Origin: Microbacterium sp. AZCO
Lineage (GTDB): Bacteria > Actinomycetota > Actinomycetes > Actinomycetales > Microbacteriaceae
DNA length: 64,000 bases
Assembly (NCBI RefSeq): GCF_039614715.1
Contig: NZ_CP154857.1
Location: forward strand, 3,534,001-3,598,000
Direction: 5' to 3'
Both the position numbers and the translations under genes were made by a program. Under the pieces are notes generated by a model. It was not told where the DNA came from and made no database searches. It saw only the letters and a program-made list of their open reading frames with translations. Shown one piece after another: positions 49,593-56,049 of this stretch (its first letter is position 1; every line of letters starts with the position of its first letter).

Positions 49593-50677
49593 TGGCCGGC
49601 GGCTACCAGGTAGGCATCGCCTCCGAAACCAAGGCCTTCAAGCAAGGCGTCGACTCCGGCATCATCAAGCCGCTCGAAGACGCGCAGAAGGAGCTCATCG
49701 AACTCGGCCGATCGAAGGGGCCGGATCAGCTTGAGCAGAGCATGCGCGACGCGCAGAAGCTGACACAGGACCTCGCCGAGGAGACGAAAAGAACCGCGCG
49801 CGCGATCGAAACCGAGTACCGGAAGGCGGGCGACTCTGCCAAGAACGGCTTCGATAGCGTCAAGGACGAAGCGCGGCAGTCAGGAGCGGAGGCCGCGGCA
49901 AGCTTCTCCGGCGAGTTCACAGACATCCAGGACGTAGCACAGGAGACCCTCGCGAACCTCGGCCCGGCCGGCATCGTCGGCGCGGTCGGAATCGGTGCCA
50001 TAGCCGGTGTCGCGACGGCCGCCGTTGAGGCGTGGAACGAGAAGATCCAGGGCATCAAGGACTCGACAGCCGACATGTGGCAGCAGGCCGCAACCGAGGG
50101 ACAGGCGTTCCTCGACACGTCAGCGATCCAGGCCGAAGCACACCGCATCCTCTGGGATGACGCCTACAAGGCGGAAATCGATGCGGCCGAGCAAGCCGGC
50201 GTCACACGTACCGACTTCGCGATCGCACTCGCCACGGGCGAGGGCGAGATCTACAACCAGGTGCACCAGCAGCTGATCGCCGCCGAGAAGGAGAAGCAAC
50301 AGGAGGCCCTCCGTACACAGGGCGTCTTCCGCGACAACTACGACGCCCAGGTCTTCGCCGAGCAGCAGGAGGCCAATGGCGTCAACGCGAGCATCGACCT
50401 TCTCGAGGAGAAGGCGAAAGCGATCGATGAGAACAAGCGCAAAGCCGCTGACGCCGCGTCCGTCACCGCAACCCTGGGCGAGCAGGAGCGCGACCAGATC
50501 CAGCGCACTCGCGACGCCGACCAGCAACGCTGGGAAGCCTACGCCAAGGCCCGCGAGAAGGCAGCCGCACCGATCGTCGTCCCGATCATCCCCGACGACA
50601 CTGCCGTTAGGAACTACGTGCCGCCTCGCAAGCAGGCGGTCATCGAGTACAAGGCCCAGCAGACAGCATGGCAGTAA
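49589..50677 (+). CDS. Short tape-measure-like coiled-coil protein
   Basis: This 362-residue protein begins AGGYQVGIASETKAFKQGVDSG, strongly like the start of actinophage tail tape-measure proteins, then has long helices (KGPDQLEQSMRDAQKLTQDL...), a hydrophobic Gly/Ala segment (GPAGIVGAVGIGAIAGVATAA) and another coiled coil. Real tape measures are usually far longer and lie among tail genes; none are present here. It could be a decoy, a remnant or a satellite tail-length factor. Confidence 0.65.
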   Translation: MMAGGYQVGIASETKAFKQGVDSGIIKPLEDAQKELIELGRSKGPDQLEQSMRDAQKLTQDLAEETKRTARAIETEYRKAGDSAKNGFDSVKDEARQSGAEAAASFSGEFTDIQDVAQETLANLGPAGIVGAVGIGAIAGVATAAVEAWNEKIQGIKDSTADMWQQAATEGQAFLDTSAIQAEAHRILWDDAYKAEIDAAEQAGVTRTDFAIALATGEGEIYNQVHQQLIAAEKEKQQEALRTQGVFRDNYDAQVFAEQQEANGVNASIDLLEEKAKAIDENKRKAADAASVTATLGEQERDQIQRTRDADQQRWEAYAKAREKAAAPIVVPIIPDDTAVRNYVPPRKQAVIEYKAQQTAWQ

Positions 50678-50991
50678 CCTCACTCCCCGTGTCCGCGCTC
50701 CTGGACGCGATCCCGCTCGAACCGCCCAGCAGCGGCCACCACCGGACCGTCTCAGTGCTGGCGGACTCCTACGGTCTTGCGGGTTCCATCTGGATCGTGA
50801 CGGGCTGGACGACTGAGGGCGAGGCGAAGATCCAACGCGCGCCTGACTCTCGCCCTCTCGTCGCACCGGCCATCTGGCTTGCGGTAACCGCCATCGAGTA
50901 TGCGGCCGCGGCGACCGGGCGCGACATCGCAGAGGTGATCTTCGATCTCAGGGGACTACTTGGTGATGCGGAGGGCGGGCAAGAGAGCTGA
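50668..50991 (+). CDS. Hypothetical protein, 107 aa
   Basis: I recognise no family. The sequence (LLDAIPLEPPSSGHHRTVSV...) has no motif; a hydrophobic stretch near LVAPAIWLAVTAIEYAAAA may be membrane- or core-forming. It overlaps the tape-measure-like gene by 10 bases, so it is likely co-expressed. Confidence 0.65.
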   Translation: MAVTSLPVSALLDAIPLEPPSSGHHRTVSVLADSYGLAGSIWIVTGWTTEGEAKIQRAPDSRPLVAPAIWLAVTAIEYAAAATGRDIAEVIFDLRGLLGDAEGGQES

Positions 50992-51140
50992 TCGCGGACG
51001 AGAACTGTACGGCGACGCTGACCGAAACCCCGCGCGGACGTCGCCCTCGCCTGCTCAGCATGGGACACTGTGTGAACGAGAAGATGATCGAGCATGTGAA
51101 CTAAGAAATGGTCGAAAAAATACTCCAATAGCGAAATAGC

Positions 51141-51169
51141 TTGATACTTTGGGGCATGTTTCGTAACGT
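51141..51169 (+). promoter_or_regulatory. Putative promoter of the Fic gene
   Basis: TTGATA (51141-51146), 17-base spacer, TAACGT (51164-51169), in an AT-rich patch unlike its surroundings. The expected start point is about 51176, the GTG itself, so the mRNA may be leaderless; no ribosome binding site is visible. Confidence 0.5.
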
Positions 51170-51175
51170 CTACTC

Positions 51176-52345
51176 GTGGCTATCCCCGACCGGTTTCCGT
51201 TCTTAAGCTTCTCGTTTGACCCCAGCACCCTCTCCCCGGATATCTGGATGCTTCTGGGCGAAGCAATGAGCAAGTGCCAGCATCTAGCAGGGGCACCGCT
51301 CAAACCGGAGGCGGCCAAGTCCCTCGCGTCCGTCTACCTCGCGCGCGGGGTAGCGGCTACGACGGCCATCGAAGGGAACACTCTTTCGGCGACCGAAGTG
51401 CAACAGATCGTAGACAAGGGGTCCGCCGACGTCCCCGAATCGCGCACCTACCTCGAACGAGAGGTACAGAACGTCTTGGGCGCCATCCGCGAGCTCGACG
51501 CCGCGCTTCAACTCGGAGAACGCCCGCAAATCGACGTTGCCCGTCTGTGCAGCCTCAATGCCAAAGTGCTCGACGGCATCCCCGACAAGCCGGAGGTCGT
51601 CCCCGGCCATATCCGTGAGCACGATGTCGTCGCTGGCACCTACAAGGCACCGCATTGGACGGAGGTCCCCGATCTCCTGGAACGATTTGTGCGGTGGCTT
51701 GAGGAGCTCCGAGACGGGCTTGATATGCGCACTCGCGAGGAAGATCGCTTCGTCAATGCCTTCCTGAGTGCTGTGCTCTCGCATCTATACATCGCTTGGA
51801 TTCATCCCTTTGGCAACGGCAACGGCCGACTCGCACGACTTGTCGAGGTCCAGATCTTGTCGGAATCCGGGGTCGTCCCGCTTGTCGCGACTAATCTGCT
51901 CTCCGACCACTACAACAAGACGCGCGACGCGTACTACCTTGCCCTCAACGCCGCGCAGAAAGACATCGGCGCCTTCGTGCGCTACGCCGCACGAGGATTC
52001 GTAGATGAACTGCGTGAGCAGATCGCGGTGGTCCGTCGCGAGAACGTGTTGATCCACTGGGAGAGCTACGTCCACCAAATCTTCAAGGAGCAGCCGAGGA
52101 CTCAGACGCGCGATCGTCAGCGAGAGGTGGCTCTGACGATGGTCACGGGCGCTGAGGTTTCTCCGGAGGCGCTCACCGATCTTTCGACGTCTCTAGCGCG
52201 TCAGTACGCGACTGCCGGTCCGAGGACACCCGCCCGCGACCTCAACGACCTGGTCAAGCTCGGACTGTTCGTCAAGGTCGGGCATCGCCGATTCCGCGCA
52301 CGCCGCGAGATCATCGAAGCCTTTATTCCACCCACATTCCATTAG
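51176..52345 (+). CDS. Fic family protein (AMP-transferase type)
   Basis: This 389-residue protein has an N-terminal Fic-associated domain, the inhibitory motif TTAIEGN ((S/T)xxxE(G/N)) near residue 62, and the catalytic motif HPFGNGNGRLAR near 210. A C-terminal winged helix (LNDLVKLGLFVKVGHRRF) ends the protein. Fic enzymes usually transfer AMP to target hydroxyls; the built-in glutamate suggests self-restraint (class II layout), so no separate antitoxin is needed. The gene lies apart from the preceding block with its own AT-rich upstream region, typical of an accessory cargo gene. Confidence 0.92.
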   Translation: MAIPDRFPFLSFSFDPSTLSPDIWMLLGEAMSKCQHLAGAPLKPEAAKSLASVYLARGVAATTAIEGNTLSATEVQQIVDKGSADVPESRTYLEREVQNVLGAIRELDAALQLGERPQIDVARLCSLNAKVLDGIPDKPEVVPGHIREHDVVAGTYKAPHWTEVPDLLERFVRWLEELRDGLDMRTREEDRFVNAFLSAVLSHLYIAWIHPFGNGNGRLARLVEVQILSESGVVPLVATNLLSDHYNKTRDAYYLALNAAQKDIGAFVRYAARGFVDELREQIAVVRRENVLIHWESYVHQIFKEQPRTQTRDRQREVALTMVTGAEVSPEALTDLSTSLARQYATAGPRTPARDLNDLVKLGLFVKVGHRRFRARREIIEAFIPPTFH

Positions 52346-52640
52346 GACGACCGGCATCCAGGGCGTCCGCAATGTCGCGCAGCTCGCGTGCCAGCTGAGC
52401 GGGATCGGCTCTCTCGATCACGCATTGGCGATCCGTCGCTAGCGTGTAAGTCGTCGGGGCGCCGCCGATCCGCGCCAGGTAGAGCGCGAAGCCGTGCGGC
52501 AGCTCGACGCCCTCCGATGTGTGCTCCCAGTCCTCTGGGCCTTGACTATCGCCGCCGTGGCTGACCCAACGGCCCTCGCACCACGGCACGGGGCAATCGA
52601 TCCGGCGAGCGAGCAGGGACCTCTCATCCTCGCTCATCAT
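52323..52640 (-). CDS. Small protein of phage type (DUF6907-like), 105 aa
   Basis: It contains CPVPWCEGRWVSHGGDSQ, followed by GVELPHGFALYLARIGG and a helical C-terminus (DPAQLARELRDIADALDAG). The C-W-C/H pattern resembles small DUF6907-type proteins in actinobacterial elements; this assignment is tentative. It overlaps the Fic gene end by 23 bases on the other strand and the recombinase stop by four bases, so it is read with the recombinase. Confidence 0.65.
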   Translation of the reverse strand: MMSEDERSLLARRIDCPVPWCEGRWVSHGGDSQGPEDWEHTSEGVELPHGFALYLARIGGAPTTYTLATDRQCVIERADPAQLARELRDIADALDAGRPNGMWVE

Positions 52641-53854
52641 CGGCCGCTCACCGACTCGACAAGCGCGCGCATCTTCTCGTCGCTCACGCGCACGTACCGC
52701 TGAGTGGTAGCAGGCGAGGCGTGCCCGAGTAAGCGCTGGACCGTAAGCACGTCTCGATCGACGTTGTAGGCACGTGTGGCGAACCGGTGTCGGAGAGTGT
52801 GCATGGTCACCCCGGGTGGGAGCAGCTCGGCGATCTGCTTGCCCATGTAGCGCGCTGAGAGGTGGCCCTCTCGCGCCACGTGCGCCTGCTTCTCGACGAT
52901 CCGGCCCGGGAAGAGATAGCCCACCGGTTGACTCCGCAAGGCGACGCTCAGCGACTCAGGAAGCGGAAGGACTCTGATCTTCGCGCCCTTCCCGTGCACC
53001 GTGAGCGTCCATTGACCCCGTGCGTCTTGACGGATGTCGCTTGAGTGCACGCGTGCAACCTCGGCTCGCCGCATGCCCAACTCCGCGGCGAGGCGCAGAG
53101 CGAGCGTCCAGCGTTCATCGGCGGCTGCGAGTGCGCCGGCGTATTCGTCGTCTGTCGCCGGGCGCGCAACCGGATCGGCACCCTTGATCTTGGGCAGACG
53201 TTGCGTCGGGTCGTCCTCCACCGTGATCCGCTCCGTGTCGACGGCCCAGCCGTAGAACGTGCGGAGCAGGCTCTTTCGGTTTCGCCGGGTCTCCCGCGCC
53301 CATCGCTTGCCGGCCATCCACTCGAATAGGTCATCGACGGTCAGTTCGAACGGTCCACGGCTCGCGTGATCCCGCGCAAAGGTGCGCAGCTGCTCGCCCC
53401 ACGCGCGCACCGTCTCTGGCTGCATCCCCCGCGACCACAGATGCCGCTCGAACGCGATGATCGGTTCTTCCCACTGGGGCGGTACGGGGAGCTTCAGGGA
53501 TTGATGGGTGACGGTCTCGGTCGGGTCGGCCGTGGCCCGGCCGGCTTCGAGTCCCCACCTGTAGAAGCTTCGAAGCGCCGATCGCATCGAGGTTTGGGTC
53601 GACGAGGCGAGTCCCTCAATGCTGAGCAACCACTCACCGACCTGACGCTCGGACACATGCCACGGTGAGACCCCCGCGAAGAGAGCGAATCGGCGAAGGT
53701 GCTTCACGCGCGTGCGCACGAGCCCCTCGCTCACGCGCCGTTCCTGGGATGCCCGGTAGGCATCAAGGGCGTCGATCCAGCGTGCCGCCGTCGTGGGATC
53801 AAGTGACCGCGCTCCATGCCACATGCCCTTGGTGCTGGGCGGGTTCGGATTCAT
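52637..53854 (-). CDS. Second tyrosine recombinase (XerC/D-like)
   Basis: This 405-residue protein has two SAM-like core-binding segments, then the catalytic domain: Arg in ELGMRRAEVARVH, Lys strand TVHGKGAKIRVLPLP, HxxR in HTLRHRFATRAY, His box LLGHASPATTQRYVRV with Tyr nucleophile. The start is the ATG at 53854 (NPNPPSTKG) after GGGAAGAAC. It sits at the right end of the element beside arm-type repeats. It may resolve replicated forms or act as a second integrase. Confidence 0.9.
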   Translation of the reverse strand: MNPNPPSTKGMWHGARSLDPTTAARWIDALDAYRASQERRVSEGLVRTRVKHLRRFALFAGVSPWHVSERQVGEWLLSIEGLASSTQTSMRSALRSFYRWGLEAGRATADPTETVTHQSLKLPVPPQWEEPIIAFERHLWSRGMQPETVRAWGEQLRTFARDHASRGPFELTVDDLFEWMAGKRWARETRRNRKSLLRTFYGWAVDTERITVEDDPTQRLPKIKGADPVARPATDDEYAGALAAADERWTLALRLAAELGMRRAEVARVHSSDIRQDARGQWTLTVHGKGAKIRVLPLPESLSVALRSQPVGYLFPGRIVEKQAHVAREGHLSARYMGKQIAELLPPGVTMHTLRHRFATRAYNVDRDVLTVQRLLGHASPATTQRYVRVSDEKMRALVESVSGR

Positions 53855-53870
53855 TGTTCTTCCCTTCTCT

Positions 53871-53904
53871 ATGCAACGAGCCATGCAACACCGACGTTGC
53901 ATGG
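53871..53904. promoter_or_regulatory. Recombinase arm-type sites, right end
   Basis: ATGCAAC at 53871 and 53883 (12 bases apart) and an inverted copy GTTGCAT at 53896. The last two form a perfect 9-bp inverted repeat, CCATGCAAC-N6-GTTGCATGG (53881-53904). The site overlaps the promoter region of the second recombinase. Confidence 0.65.
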
Positions 53905-54010
53905 TGTCGAATCTGGATGTGCGTCGACAGATGCGCCAGTCGCGCGAGGGCTTGTCCTGACAGGGAAGAGCGACCCTGTGTGCACCTCAATGCACGCACA
54001 GGGGGAACAG

Positions 54011-54031
54011 TTCAACTCCCCCCTCGCGCAC
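54011..54031. repeat. Right attachment site (attR core)
   Basis: Exact 21-bp copy of the tRNA-Leu 3' end (44133-44153). Beyond it resume the tRNA's original downstream sequences. Confidence 0.92.
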
Positions 54032-54192
54032 GAAATGACATCGGCCCCCGGTTACGGGGGCCGATGTCGTTTTCTGTTCGAGGGGCTGCTGCGAACCTCC
54101 CCGGGGCGGGCCCCTGCCGCCAGAGGCTCCGCGCGACGCGCCAGCGGCGCGTGGAGTGGGCGGTAGGGACAACTCCCCCCTCGCGCACGAAA
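54013..54192. repeat. Duplicated tRNA-Leu tail enclosing the same palindromic element
   Basis: CAACTCCCCCCTCGCGCACG plus AAA at 54013-54035 recurs at 54170-54192, offset 157 bases. Between lies AGAGGCTCCGCGCGACGCG-CCA-GCGGCGCGTGGAG (54122-54156), matching the motif beside tRNA-Ala except for the 2-3 base centre. Confidence 0.85.
54037..54073 (+). terminator. Rho-independent terminator, original downstream of tRNA-Leu
   Basis: Perfect 14-bp stem GACATCGGCCCCCG/CGGGGGCCGATGTC, loop GTTA, then GTTTTC. It was presumably the tRNA-Leu terminator before the element inserted. Confidence 0.88.
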
Positions 54193-54232
54193 GAGAAGGC
54201 TCCCCGGTCACGGGGGGGCCTTCTTCTCTTTC
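54189..54232. terminator. Hairpin after the second tRNA-Leu tail copy
   Basis: Long stem GAAAGAGAAGGC.CCCCG / CGGGG..GCCTTCTTCTCTTTC with one bulge. It lies 10 bases before the GNAT stop and may serve the minus strand too. Confidence 0.7.
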
Positions 54233-54241
54233 GCGCAGAGG

Positions 54242-54733
54242 TCAGATGCCGTCCAGGGTCGGCACGAGGGTGAAGAGGACGACTTCGACCTCTCGCCCCA
54301 CTCCGGGAGCGAACGACGGCGTGCGCGACACCTCGGTGAAGCCGCAGCGCTCCAGCACCGCGATGAAGGCGGCGTTGTCCGCCGACGCGCGGGCGAAGAG
54401 AGGGCGGATCGGCTCGCGGGCGATGAGCAGTCGCAGCGCGGCCGTCGCGACGCCGCGGCCCCATGCGTGCCGCGCGATCCAGAAGGTCACCTCGCGGTCG
54501 CCGTCGACGGTGAAGAGGGCCGCCGTGCCGGCGAAGCCGCCGCGCTCCGTGACGACGAAGGTGTCGACGTCGCTCGATGCGCGCTCGCGCCCGATCCACG
54601 TGTCGAACGCGCCGCGGTCGTCGGGATCGGACGCCGTGAACGCGGCCTGAGCGATCGCCTCGGGGTCGCGCATCATCTCGTAGACGGCGTCGAGGTCGTC
54701 GTCGTCGAGGTCGCGCAGCTCGATGTGGCCCAC
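54242..54733 (-). CDS. GNAT family N-acetyltransferase
   Basis: This 163-residue protein has IELRDLDDDDLDAVYEMM at the N-terminus, acetyl-CoA loop ARHAWGRGVATAALRLLI and the C-terminal NAAFIAVLERCGFTEV, the RimJ-type layout. Substrate unknown. GTG at 54733 (VGHIELRD) is preferred; an upstream Met at 54796 would overlap the GntR gene. Confidence 0.88.
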   Translation of the reverse strand: MGHIELRDLDDDDLDAVYEMMRDPEAIAQAAFTASDPDDRGAFDTWIGRERASSDVDTFVVTERGGFAGTAALFTVDGDREVTFWIARHAWGRGVATAALRLLIAREPIRPLFARASADNAAFIAVLERCGFTEVSRTPSFAPGVGREVEVVLFTLVPTLDGI

Positions 54734-54773
54734 GCGCCCCACGCTAGCGAAGGCGCGTGGACGCGGGGAAGCG

Positions 54774-55415
54774 TCAGGACAGGCCGTGCTGGGCACGCAG
54801 CGCGCGCTCGGCGCGCTCGCCGTCGCGCTCGACCATGGCCGCCCGGAACTCCTCGTAGCCTGCGCTGCGCTGGACGGGGCACTCGACGTACGGGTGCCAG
54901 CCGGCGAGATTGCGGCGGATGACGAGCTCGGCCTCGCGCATGACCCGCACGAAGGGCCGGTTCCGCGCCGCGAGCGTCAGGGTCTCGAAGAGCCGCGCGC
55001 TCCCGTCGATGATGCCCATGCGGTCGTCGGAACGGGATGCCTCGATGACGCGGTCGACCTGGCCGAGGACGTCGTCGAGCTCCTCGTCGCTGATCCGGTC
55101 CGCCGCGAGGCGGACGATGCTCCCCAGCAGCAGCACGACGAATTCGTGCGTCTCGCCGATGAGACCGGGATCCGGCATCGTGACGCGCGTGTAGCGGTTG
55201 GGCGCCACCTCGACGAGACCCGTTCGCTCGAGTCGCTGCAGCGCCTCGCGCACGGGGGTCCGGGAGACGCCGAGCCACCGCGCGAGCTCTTGGTCGCGAA
55301 GGTGCTCGCCGGGCTTGAGGCGTCCGTCGAGGATCGCCTCGCCGATCGCGGCGTACACCTCGTCTCCGAGCACGGTGCCGCGCGGGTCCACGGGCATGAG
55401 CGGAACGGTGGTCAT
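54774..55415 (-). CDS. GntR family transcriptional regulator (FadR/FCD type)
   Basis: This 213-residue repressor has an N-terminal winged helix (YAAIGEAILDGRLKPGEHLR, ELARWLGVSRTPVREALQRL) and an all-helical FCD ligand domain. The effector is not identifiable. ATG at 55415 was chosen; a GTG at 55424 is an alternative. It precedes the GNAT gene by 40 bases and may be co-transcribed with it. Confidence 0.9.
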   Translation of the reverse strand: MTTVPLMPVDPRGTVLGDEVYAAIGEAILDGRLKPGEHLRDQELARWLGVSRTPVREALQRLERTGLVEVAPNRYTRVTMPDPGLIGETHEFVVLLLGSIVRLAADRISDEELDDVLGQVDRVIEASRSDDRMGIIDGSARLFETLTLAARNRPFVRVMREAELVIRRNLAGWHPYVECPVQRSAGYEEFRAAMVERDGERAERALRAQHGLS

Positions 55416-55744
55416 GGGCGACACAAGTGTACGTCGGGTGAACGCGGCCGCACGTCGGTGACCTCGAACCTTCAAGGAGGACTGATATATCGGTAGAGTG
55501 TGCGCTGTCACGCTTCTGCGTGGCCTATCCGGGGGGATCCGTCGGCGCCCGGGCCTCGAAGCGTCATGCTCGGCCCGGGCGTTCGATGGTTTTCCGCCCG
55601 CTTTCCGCGGCAGAGGCGGCGACCATTTCGGCCGTGCAACATTTCCGTCACCTTCCGAAACGGGGCTATGTCGTGTCCCCGGCCGTCGATAGCGTGTACC
55701 TGTCGGCACGATCTGTGTCGTCGAAGAGCGTAGAACGGCATTTC
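55416..55744. other. gntR-cspA divergent intergenic region
   Basis: These 329 bases have no gene. They hold the gntR promoter and a long leader or promoter region for the cold-shock gene. A strong AAGGAGG-like sequence at 55472-55479 serves no visible start. I see no clear riboswitch. Confidence 0.5.
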
Positions 55745-55954
55745 ATGAGCACGCAGGGCACCGTCAAGTGGTTCAACTCGGAGAAGGGCTTCGGCTTCAT
55801 CGCGCCGGATGAGGGTGGCGCAGACGTGTTCGCGCACTACACCGCCATCCAGGCCGGCGGCTACCGCTCCCTCGAGGAGAACCAGCGCGTGGAGTTCGAG
55901 ATCGCGCAGGGCCCCAAGGGACTGCAGGCCGAGAACATCCGCCCCCTCGCCTGA
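55745..55954 (+). CDS. Cold-shock protein (CspA family)
   Basis: This 69-residue OB-fold RNA chaperone has RNP motifs KGFGFIAPD and DVFAHYTAI, with the start [13 protein letters not shown]. It binds single-stranded RNA/DNA. There is no strong ribosome binding site directly before the ATG and the leader may be long, as in many csp genes. A GACCCCC/GGGGGTC hairpin lies 38 bases after the stop. Confidence 0.95.
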   Translation: MSTQGTVKWFNSEKGFGFIAPDEGGADVFAHYTAIQAGGYRSLEENQRVEFEIAQGPKGLQAENIRPLA

Positions 55955-55992
55955 CCCGCGAGCACAGCCGCCCGTCCGTCCTCGGCTCATGA

Positions 55993-56010
55993 GACCCCCT
56001 TCCGGGGGTC
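55993..56010. terminator. Hairpin between cspA and the DUF2156 gene
   Basis: GACCCCC-TTCC-GGGGGTC, perfect 7-bp stem, no T tract, between convergent genes. Confidence 0.55.
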
Positions 56011-56049
56011 GACCGTGATGGATGCGGCGGCTTTTGTGCTGCCCGGACG

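Larger units (their letters stand above)
44133..54031. mobile_element. Integrative element in tRNA-Leu (~9.9 kb)
   Basis: It is bounded by the exact 21-bp tRNA tail repeat. Contents: integrase and cotranscribed unknown gene (leftward), then a rightward block of an excisionase-like gene, HTH protein, small membrane protein, iteron-containing replication candidate, RHH/HTH protein, zinc-ribbon and HNH-like proteins, tape-measure-like protein, Fic protein, and finally a second tyrosine recombinase. No terminase, portal, capsid, lysis or conjugation gene was recognised. Its base composition is less GC-rich at third positions than the core. Confidence 0.9.

Noticed and set aside
51176..52345. Fic as part of a classic two-gene toxin-antitoxin pair
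   Set aside because: No small antitoxin gene is adjacent on the same strand, and the inhibitory motif is built into the Fic protein itself.
44133..54031. Complete prophage
   Set aside because: No terminase, portal, capsid, tail-tube or lysis genes; only a short tape-measure-like protein and small phage-type proteins.
54170..54188. True right boundary of the element
   Set aside because: The repeat here is shorter (19 bases without the TT) and a parallel tail duplication exists at tRNA-Ala, which has no integrated element; 54011-54031 is the better attR.
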